A DNA stretch of 11,893 nucleotides from Gemmatimonadota bacterium (GTDB lineage Bacteria > Gemmatimonadota > Gemmatimonadetes > Gemmatimonadales > Gemmatimonadaceae), in the NCBI GenBank assembly GCA_028287225.1, contig JAQBPZ010000297.1, positions 1-11,893 of the forward strand, written 5' to 3'. The first letter of the stretch is position 1. Each line of letters starts with the position of its first letter. Made by a program: the position numbers and the translations under genes. Of the stretch, positions 7,052 through 11,893 are shown piece after piece. A model generated the notes under the pieces. That model was not told the origin of the DNA, did no database searches, and worked only from the letters and a program-made list of their open reading frames with translations.

Positions 7052-8496
7052 CCGGCGCGCCGCGGCTCAGGCACTTCGTCGGCGGCGACTGGCTCGCCAC
7101 CAGCGGCGACCGGTGGATCACCGACGTCAGCCCGTCCGACCGGACCGATATCGTGGCCGAGGTGCCGGAAGGCACGGCGGAGGACGTGCATCTCGCCGTG
7201 ACGGCGGCCCGGACGGCGCTCGACGGCTGGCGCGCCCTGCCGGGTCCGGCGCGCGCCGAGCACCTCTACCGGTGGGCCGGCGTGATCGCCGAGCGCACGG
7301 AGGCGCTGGCGCAGCTGCTGTCGCGCGAGGTCGGCAAGCCCATCGGCGAGTCGCGCGGTGAGGTCGGCCGCTGCGTGATGATCCTCCGCTACTACGCGGG
7401 GGAGGCGGTGCGGGCGAATGGCGAGCTGGTGCCCGCCCAGAGTGCCGGCGCCCTGCAGTTCACCCTGCGCGAGCCGCTCGGCGTGGTGGCGCTCATCACG
7501 CCCTGGAATTTCCCGGTCGCCATTCCGATGTGGAAGGCCGCGCCGGCGCTCGCGTTCGGGAACACCGTCGTGCTCAAGCCGGCCGAGGCCTCGTCGCACG
7601 TGGCCACCGCGCTGGCCGCGACGGCGGCCGCCGCGGGCCTGCCGCCGGGTGTGTTCAACGTGGTGCTCGGATCCGGAGCCGTCATCGGCCGCGACCTGAT
7701 CGGGGCGGACGAGGTGCGCGCGGTGAGCTTCACCGGCTCGGGCGCGGTGGGCGCAGGAGTGGCCGCGCAGGCCGCGCAGCGCAACATCCGGTATCAGACC
7801 GAGATGGGAGGCAAGAACGTCGCGATCGTCCTGCCCGACGCCGACCTCCGTCAGGCGGCGTCGCTCACCGCAGCCGGCGCGATGCGCTACGCGGGGCAGA
7901 AGTGCACCGCGACGAGCCGCGTCGTCGTCGCCCGGGAGGTGGAGGAGCGCTTCCTCGAGGAGCTGCGTGCGCAGGTGGCGTTGCTGCCGCTCGGGCCGGT
8001 GAGCGACGCCGCCTGCGCGGTCGGGCCGGTGATCAGCGAGCAGTCGCAGACGTCCATCCGCGCGGTGCTCGACGGCGTCGACGACGAGCCGTACTACCAG
8101 GGCGCCGTGCCATCCGGCAGCGAGTTCGCTCGCGGCTTCTGGGTGCCGCCGACGGTGTTCCGCAACGTGGCCGCGGATTCGCTGCTCGCCCGAAAGGAGC
8201 TCTTCGGCCCTGTGCTCGCCGAGCTCGTCGCGGACGACCTCGATCATGCCATCGCGCTCGCGAACGACACCGTCTACGGGCTGAGCGCGACGCTCTTCAC
8301 CCGCGACCTGCGGGCGGCGCTCCGCTACATCGACCGCATCCACGTGGGCCTGGTGCGCGTCAATGGCGATACCACCGGCGTCGATCCGCACGCGCCATTC
8401 GGCGGCATGAAGGGCTCGAGCTCGGGCAGCCGTGAGCAGGGGTCGGCGGCACGGGAGTTCTACACCGAGATCAAGACCGTGCAGGTCAATCCATGA
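7048..8496 (+). CDS. Aldehyde dehydrogenase, probable alpha-ketoglutaric semialdehyde dehydrogenase
   Basis: The product is 482 residues, full length for the ALDH superfamily, starting at GTG within the GTGA overlap with the regulator. Motifs: TPWNFPVAIPMWK with Asn154, the general base Glu252 in TEMGGKN, catalytic Cys286 in YAGQKCTATSR, and Glu384 in KELFGPV. The MGGKN and GQKCTATSR forms match the group that includes Bacillus YcbD and bacterial alpha-ketoglutaric semialdehyde dehydrogenases, and differ from the acetaldehyde-type enzyme at the left edge of this window. Proposed reaction: alpha-ketoglutaric semialdehyde plus NAD(P)+ to alpha-ketoglutarate, the last step of hydroxyproline breakdown and the entry into the TCA cycle. 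The assignment to this substrate depends on the epimerase and dehydrogenase genes directly downstream. Other semialdehyde substrates cannot be excluded from sequence alone. Confidence 0.88.
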   Translation: MTGAPRLRHFVGGDWLATSGDRWITDVSPSDRTDIVAEVPEGTAEDVHLAVTAARTALDGWRALPGPARAEHLYRWAGVIAERTEALAQLLSREVGKPIGESRGEVGRCVMILRYYAGEAVRANGELVPAQSAGALQFTLREPLGVVALITPWNFPVAIPMWKAAPALAFGNTVVLKPAEASSHVATALAATAAAAGLPPGVFNVVLGSGAVIGRDLIGADEVRAVSFTGSGAVGAGVAAQAAQRNIRYQTEMGGKNVAIVLPDADLRQAASLTAAGAMRYAGQKCTATSRVVVAREVEERFLEELRAQVALLPLGPVSDAACAVGPVISEQSQTSIRAVLDGVDDEPYYQGAVPSGSEFARGFWVPPTVFRNVAADSLLARKELFGPVLAELVADDLDHAIALANDTVYGLSATLFTRDLRAALRYIDRIHVGLVRVNGDTTGVDPHAPFGGMKGSSSGSREQGSAAREFYTEIKTVQVNP

Positions 8497-9476
8497 GCCA
8501 GCCGACCGGCGACAGCTTTCCCGCATCCGTCCGCGTGGTCGACTCGCATACGGAGGGGGAGCCCACACGGGTGGTGCTCGACGGATGGCCGCAGCCGCCC
8601 GGCGCGACGATGCGCGCGCGGCTGGACCACGTGCGGGCGCACGACGACCGCCTGCGCGCGGCCGTCCTCGCCGAGCCGCGTGGCTACGACGCGATCGTCG
8701 GTGCGCTGCTCACGCCCCCGGTCACGGCGGGCTCCGCGGCCGGCATCATCTTCTTCAACAACGGCACGTACCTCGGCATGTGCGGGCACGGGCTGATCGG
8801 GGTGGTGCGAACGCTGGAGTTCCTGGGGCGCCTCTCGCCGGGCGAGGTGCGCTTCGACACGCCGGTCGGCACCGTGCGCGCCGAGCTGGCGGCCGACGGC
8901 ACGGTGACGATCGAGAACGTCGCGGCCTCCGTGCACGCGCGCGATGTCGCCGTGGAGGTGCCGGGCTACGGCCTCGTGACCGGCGACGTGGCCTGGGGCG
9001 GCAACTGGTTCTTCATCACGCACGCCGATCAGGTGCCCGTGGAGATGGCCGAGGTGGAGGCGCTCACGCGGTTCACCCGGGCGATCCAGGCGGCGCTCCG
9101 CGCGCAGGGCATCACGGGCGCGAACGGCGGCGACATCGACCACATCGAGATCTCCGCGCCCCCGGAGCGCGCGGATGCGGACTGCCGCAACTACGTGCTC
9201 TGCTCGGGGGGCGAGTACGACCGGTCGCCCTGCGGCACCGGCACCTCGGCGAAGATGGCGACGCTGCACGCGCGCGGGGAGCTCGCCCTCGGGGCCCCCT
9301 GGCGGCAGGAGGGCATCGTCGGCGGCCTGTTCACGGGGTGGCTCACCAGCGGCCCGGACGGCGCACTCATTCCGCACATTCGTGGCACCGCGTTCGTCAC
9401 CGGCGAGACGACGCTCCGCTTCGACGCGCGCGATCCGTTCCGCTTCGGGATCGGCGCGGACACGGCGCGCGCGTGA
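8493..9476 (+). CDS. lhpA: 4-hydroxyproline 2-epimerase (proline racemase family)
   Basis: The product is 327 residues, typical of the proline racemase family (PF05544). It interconverts trans-4-hydroxy-L-proline and cis-4-hydroxy-D-proline without cofactors, using two cysteines as acid and base. Both are present: Cys97 in MCGHG and Cys247 in DRSPCGTGTSAK. Two cysteines point to an epimerase or racemase rather than the related trans-3-hydroxyproline dehydratase, in which the second Cys is replaced by Thr. The HTEGEPTRVV motif near the N-terminus and SPCGTGTSAK are typical of the hydroxyproline epimerase branch. The residue after MCGHG is Leu where many characterised members have Thr. The start is ATG in an ATGA overlap with the upstream dehydrogenase. 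With an FAD dehydrogenase following, the direction in the cell should be L to D. The gene symbol follows the Pseudomonas naming for the equivalent epimerase. Confidence 0.92.
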   Translation: MSQPTGDSFPASVRVVDSHTEGEPTRVVLDGWPQPPGATMRARLDHVRAHDDRLRAAVLAEPRGYDAIVGALLTPPVTAGSAAGIIFFNNGTYLGMCGHGLIGVVRTLEFLGRLSPGEVRFDTPVGTVRAELAADGTVTIENVAASVHARDVAVEVPGYGLVTGDVAWGGNWFFITHADQVPVEMAEVEALTRFTRAIQAALRAQGITGANGGDIDHIEISAPPERADADCRNYVLCSGGEYDRSPCGTGTSAKMATLHARGELALGAPWRQEGIVGGLFTGWLTSGPDGALIPHIRGTAFVTGETTLRFDARDPFRFGIGADTARA

Positions 9477-10615
9477 GCCGCGCATCCGCATCCCGCCCGG
9501 ACGCCATCGTGGTCGGCGCCGGAATCGTGGGCGCGGCCTGCGCGCGCGCCCTGGCGCACGAGGGGATGCGGGTGATCGTCCTGGAGTCGCGCATCGCCGG
9601 CGGGGGGACGACGGCCGCGGGGATGGGCCATCTGGTGGTGATGGATGACAGTCCCGAGCAGCTCGCGCTCACCGCATTGTCCCTGGAGCTGTGGCGTGCG
9701 CTCCGGCCATCGCTCGACGCGGCGGTGGAGTTCGACGGCTGCGGCACCCTCTGGCTGGCCGAGGACGCGGCGCAGATGGATGCAGTCGCCGCCAAGGCGC
9801 GCCTCTATCACCAGCACGACATCGCCTGCGAGATCGTCGACGCCGCGGGGCTCCGTGCCCTGGAGCCGAACCTCCGGAGCGGTCTCGCCGGCGCCCTGCT
9901 CGTTCCGGGCGACGGCGTGCTGTATCCGCCGCGGGCGGCCCTCTGGCTGCTCGACGACGCGCTGGCGCGCGGCGCGGTGCTGCGCCCGGGATGCACCGTG
10001 GACGCGATCGTGCCCGGCGGCGTGCGCGTGGGGGAGGAGCTGCTGGAGGCAGACGTGATCGTCAACGCTGCCGGCGCCGAGAGTGCCGCCCTCACCCCCG
10101 AGCTGCCGATCGTGCCTCGCAAGGGACACCTGGCCATCACGGACCGCGCGCCGGGATTCTGTCGTCATCAGCTCGTGGAGCTCGGCTACCTCACCAGCGC
10201 GCACGCGATGACGAGCGAGTCGGTGGCGTTCAACGTGCAGCCGCGTCCCACCGGCCAGGTGCTCATCGGATCGTCGCGGGAGCTCGTCGGGTGGGATGCC
10301 CGCACCAACCGCGATGTCCTGCGGCAGATGCTCGACCGCGCCGCGCGGTTCATGCCGGCACTGCTGGATCTGCCGGTCGTGCGCACGTGGACGGGATTCC
10401 GCCCCGCCACGCCGGACAAGCTCCCGCTCATCGGGCGATGGGAGCCCACCGCGGCGCTGTGGATCGCCGCTGGCCACGAGGGGCTGGGCATCACGACCTC
10501 GCTGGGTACGGCGCGCCTGCTCGCCGACCTCGTGATGGGACGGCCCACCCCCATCGACGCGGCGCCATTCGCGCCCGCGCGCGTGCTCGGGGCCACCGCG
10601 GGAGCGGCCCGGTGA
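9473..10615 (+). CDS. DadA-like FAD-dependent oxidoreductase, probable catalytic subunit of D-hydroxyproline dehydrogenase
   Basis: The product is 380 residues from a GTG in the GTGA overlap with the epimerase stop. It is a DAO/DadA-fold flavoprotein (PF01266): the N-terminal FAD-binding GAGIVG is at residues 15-20, followed by LES at the end of the second strand. The C-terminal flavin/substrate segment has RPATPDKLPLIG (310-321) and GHEGLGITTS (from 334). It should oxidise cis-4-hydroxy-D-proline to pyrroline-4-hydroxy-2-carboxylate and pass electrons on. In Pseudomonas aeruginosa the corresponding enzyme is a three-subunit complex, and the two genes downstream here supply the other subunit types, so this is most likely the substrate-oxidising subunit. 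The reading frame is also open far upstream (to 8432) through the epimerase gene in another frame; that part is not real. A related amine such as D-proline is an alternative substrate. Confidence 0.87.
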   Translation: MSRASASRPDAIVVGAGIVGAACARALAHEGMRVIVLESRIAGGGTTAAGMGHLVVMDDSPEQLALTALSLELWRALRPSLDAAVEFDGCGTLWLAEDAAQMDAVAAKARLYHQHDIACEIVDAAGLRALEPNLRSGLAGALLVPGDGVLYPPRAALWLLDDALARGAVLRPGCTVDAIVPGGVRVGEELLEADVIVNAAGAESAALTPELPIVPRKGHLAITDRAPGFCRHQLVELGYLTSAHAMTSESVAFNVQPRPTGQVLIGSSRELVGWDARTNRDVLRQMLDRAARFMPALLDLPVVRTWTGFRPATPDKLPLIGRWEPTAALWIAAGHEGLGITTSLGTARLLADLVMGRPTPIDAAPFAPARVLGATAGAAR

Positions 10616-10893
10616 CCACGACGTCACGCATCGCGGCCGAGGAGGCGCCGGTGACCATCATCGCCGATGGCCGCACGCTTCGCGTCGCCGCCGGCACGAG
10701 CGTCGCCGCCGCGCTGCTCGCCGCCGGCGTGGAGGGCTTTCGGCGCTCGGTGCTCGGGGAGCCGCGCGGGCCGTTGTGCGGGATGGGGGTCTGCTACGAA
10801 TGCCGCGTCGCCATCGACGACGTGCCGCTCCGTCGCGCGTGCCTGCTCCCGGTTGCCGAGGGGATGCGCGTGAGCACGAGGGAGGCGTCGTGA
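10612..10893 (+). CDS. Small [2Fe-2S] subunit of the D-hydroxyproline dehydrogenase complex
   Basis: The product is 93 residues from a GTG in the GTGA overlap with the preceding gene. It is a plant-type ferredoxin fold of the Fer2_4 (PF13510) kind, with cluster ligands Cys56, Cys61, Cys64 and Cys77 in PLCGMGVCYECRV and RRACLLPV. The preceding VTIIADGRTLRVAAGTSVAA forms the usual beta-grasp start. This matches the small subunit of heteromeric sarcosine oxidase-like and hydroxyproline/proline dehydrogenases, where it links the two flavoproteins in electron transfer. A second GTG at residue 14 is a possible later start; the overlapping GTG is preferred because every junction in this operon overlaps in the same way. 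The gene is short and hidden inside a longer meaningless frame starting at 9691. Confidence 0.88.
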   Translation: MTTTSRIAAEEAPVTIIADGRTLRVAAGTSVAAALLAAGVEGFRRSVLGEPRGPLCGMGVCYECRVAIDDVPLRRACLLPVAEGMRVSTREAS

Positions 10894-11893
10894 GCGGGAC
10901 GCGCACGAGGGTCGTGACGGCCGATGTCGCCGTCATCGGTGCCGGCCCGGCCGGGATCGCGGCCGCCGCGCGCGCCGCCGAAGGCGGACGACGCGTCGTG
11001 CTGCTGGATCAGTGCGCCACCGTGGGAGGCCAGATCTGGCGCCATCGGCCCGGTGGGCGGCCACCGCGGCCGGCCGCCCGCTGGATCGCGCGGCTCGAGC
11101 GGTCGGGGGCGACGACGGAGCTCGGCACCACGGTCGTCGATCTGCACGCGTCGCACGAGGCGACGCGATTCACCATCCTCGGCGAGCGCGGCGCGACGCC
11201 GCTGATCGTGGAGGCGGAGTCGCTCGTGCTCTCCACCGGTGCGCGCGAGCGCTTCCTGCCCTTTCCCGGCTGGACGCTGCCCGGCGTGATCGGCGTCGGC
11301 GGGGCGCAGGCGCTCCTCAAGTCCGGCGTGTCGTTCTCCGGCCGGCGCGTGGTGATCGCCGGGAGCGGGCCGCTGATGCTGCCTGTAGCCGACGCGCTGT
11401 CGCACGACCGCGCACTCGTGCTGCTCGTCGCCGAACAGGCGGCCGCTCGCGCCGTGGCCCTGTTCGCATTCGGCCTGCTGCGCCGGCCCGCGACCCTCGT
11501 TCAGGCCGCACGTCACCGCGCCGCGTTCGCCGGCACGCCCTATCGCACGGGCACGTGGGTACGCTCGGCACGTGGCGACGGCCGGCTCGAGGAGGTGACC
11601 CTCACCGACGGCACCCGCGACCGCACCGTGGCCTGCGAGACCCTGTGCATCGGCTACGGACTCCTGCCGAACACGCAGCTCGCGCGCCTGCTCGGCTGCC
11701 GCACGCATGGCGGGGCGACGGTCGTCGACGAGCGCCAGCAGACCAGCGTGCCGCGCGTGTACGCCGCCGGCGAGGCGACGGGCATCGGAGGCGCCGATCT
11801 CGCCCTCATCGAAGGGGAGATTGCCGCCCTCGCGGTCCTCGGACGCGACACGAGCGCGTTGACGCGCCGCCGCGCCGCGGCCGCCGCCACGGC
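10890..11893 (+). CDS. HcnB/SoxA-like FAD-dependent oxidoreductase subunit, cut by the right edge
   Basis: Starting at GTG in a GTGA overlap with the [2Fe-2S] gene, the frame stays open for 334 codons to the window end. It is a pyridine-nucleotide-disulfide-oxidoreductase-type flavoprotein: GAGPAG at 17-22 with the ribose-binding acidic residue near 40, GGQIW at 46-50, STGARERFLPFPGWTLPGV in the middle, a second nucleotide-fold segment VVIAGSGPLMLPVA (GSG at 158-160), and GEATGIGGAD (294-303) near the FAD. These features match the HcnB / sarcosine oxidase alpha-like subunit of heteromeric D-hydroxyproline and L-proline dehydrogenases. It probably takes electrons from the DadA-like subunit through the iron-sulfur subunit. 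Relatives usually end in a Cys-rich BFD-type [2Fe-2S] domain, which would lie past the edge. The next expected gene, a dihydrodipicolinate-synthase-like deaminase, is also out of view. Confidence 0.85.
   Translation, partial: MSGTRTRVVTADVAVIGAGPAGIAAAARAAEGGRRVVLLDQCATVGGQIWRHRPGGRPPRPAARWIARLERSGATTELGTTVVDLHASHEATRFTILGERGATPLIVEAESLVLSTGARERFLPFPGWTLPGVIGVGGAQALLKSGVSFSGRRVVIAGSGPLMLPVADALSHDRALVLLVAEQAAARAVALFAFGLLRRPATLVQAARHRAAFAGTPYRTGTWVRSARGDGRLEEVTLTDGTRDRTVACETLCIGYGLLPNTQLARLLGCRTHGGATVVDERQQTSVPRVYAAGEATGIGGADLALIEGEIAALAVLGRDTSALTRRRAAAAAT

Noticed and set aside
6838..8568. A 576-codon minus-strand open frame opposite the regulator and semialdehyde dehydrogenase.
   Set aside because: Composition is typical of an antisense shadow, and the plus strand is clearly coding with complete ALDH motifs.
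8432..9472. In-frame upstream extension that would make the DadA-like protein 727 residues, a possible fusion.
   Set aside because: The extension is the epimerase gene read in the wrong frame. The real protein starts at the GTG at 9473, where the FAD motif follows within 15 residues.
9191..10627. A 478-codon minus-strand frame opposite the epimerase and DadA-like gene.
   Set aside because: No motifs and Arg/Gly/His-rich; the plus-strand genes are unambiguous.
1..11893. CRISPR arrays, tRNA/rRNA genes, insertion sequences and long direct repeats.
   Set aside because: I looked for these and saw none. The only repeated elements noted are the two short operator-like palindromes and the TTGCGCC pair.

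Overview
The window is dense, GC-rich (roughly 70% by eye) chromosomal DNA from a free-living heterotrophic bacterium. Long shadow reading frames on both strands, frequent GTG starts, a DPP-IV-type secreted peptidase and a long-form DeoC next to an aldehyde dehydrogenase suggest Gemmatimonadota or a similar high-GC soil lineage. There is no 16S or other marker in the window, so this is a guess. No RNA genes, CRISPR arrays, insertion sequences or phage genes are visible.

Left half, minus strand (1-5987). Reading leftwards from the centre: a TauE/SafE-family membrane protein (5987-5040), a secreted S9/DPP-IV-type serine peptidase (4998-2695, or from 5043), a 116-base spacer, deoC (2578-1544), and an aldehyde dehydrogenase starting 3 bases after deoC and running off the left edge (1540-<1). 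The last two form a deoxyribose 5-phosphate route: DeoC yields glyceraldehyde 3-phosphate and acetaldehyde, and the dehydrogenase plausibly oxidises the acetaldehyde.

Centre (5988-6295). A 308-base divergent control region holds two similar 17-base imperfect palindromes (6069-6085 and 6179-6195). Each lies near a -10-like hexamer facing outwards, and each has a TTGCGCC element on its inner side. They are good candidates for operators of the adjacent GntR/FCD regulator.

Right half, plus strand (6296->11893). Six genes form an operon in which every junction is a 4-base stop/start overlap: a GntR/FCD regulator, an aldehyde dehydrogenase of the alpha-ketoglutarate-semialdehyde type, 4-hydroxyproline 2-epimerase, a DadA-like FAD oxidoreductase, a small [2Fe-2S] protein, and an HcnB/SoxA-like flavoprotein cut by the right edge. 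The last three match the subunit set of the heteromeric D-hydroxyproline dehydrogenase known from Pseudomonas aeruginosa. The operon therefore reads as bacterial trans-4-hydroxy-L-proline catabolism: epimerisation to cis-4-hydroxy-D-proline, oxidation to pyrroline-4-hydroxy-2-carboxylate, deamination by an enzyme not in this window, then oxidation of alpha-ketoglutarate semialdehyde to alpha-ketoglutarate.

The most interesting overall idea is that the two arms may form one regulon. A secreted post-proline-type peptidase and a membrane protein of unknown cargo face a hydroxyproline-degrading operon across shared operator-like sites, which would fit scavenging of hydroxyproline-containing peptides from collagen or plant cell-wall proteins. 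The enzyme assignments are well supported by motifs. The regulon link is inference.
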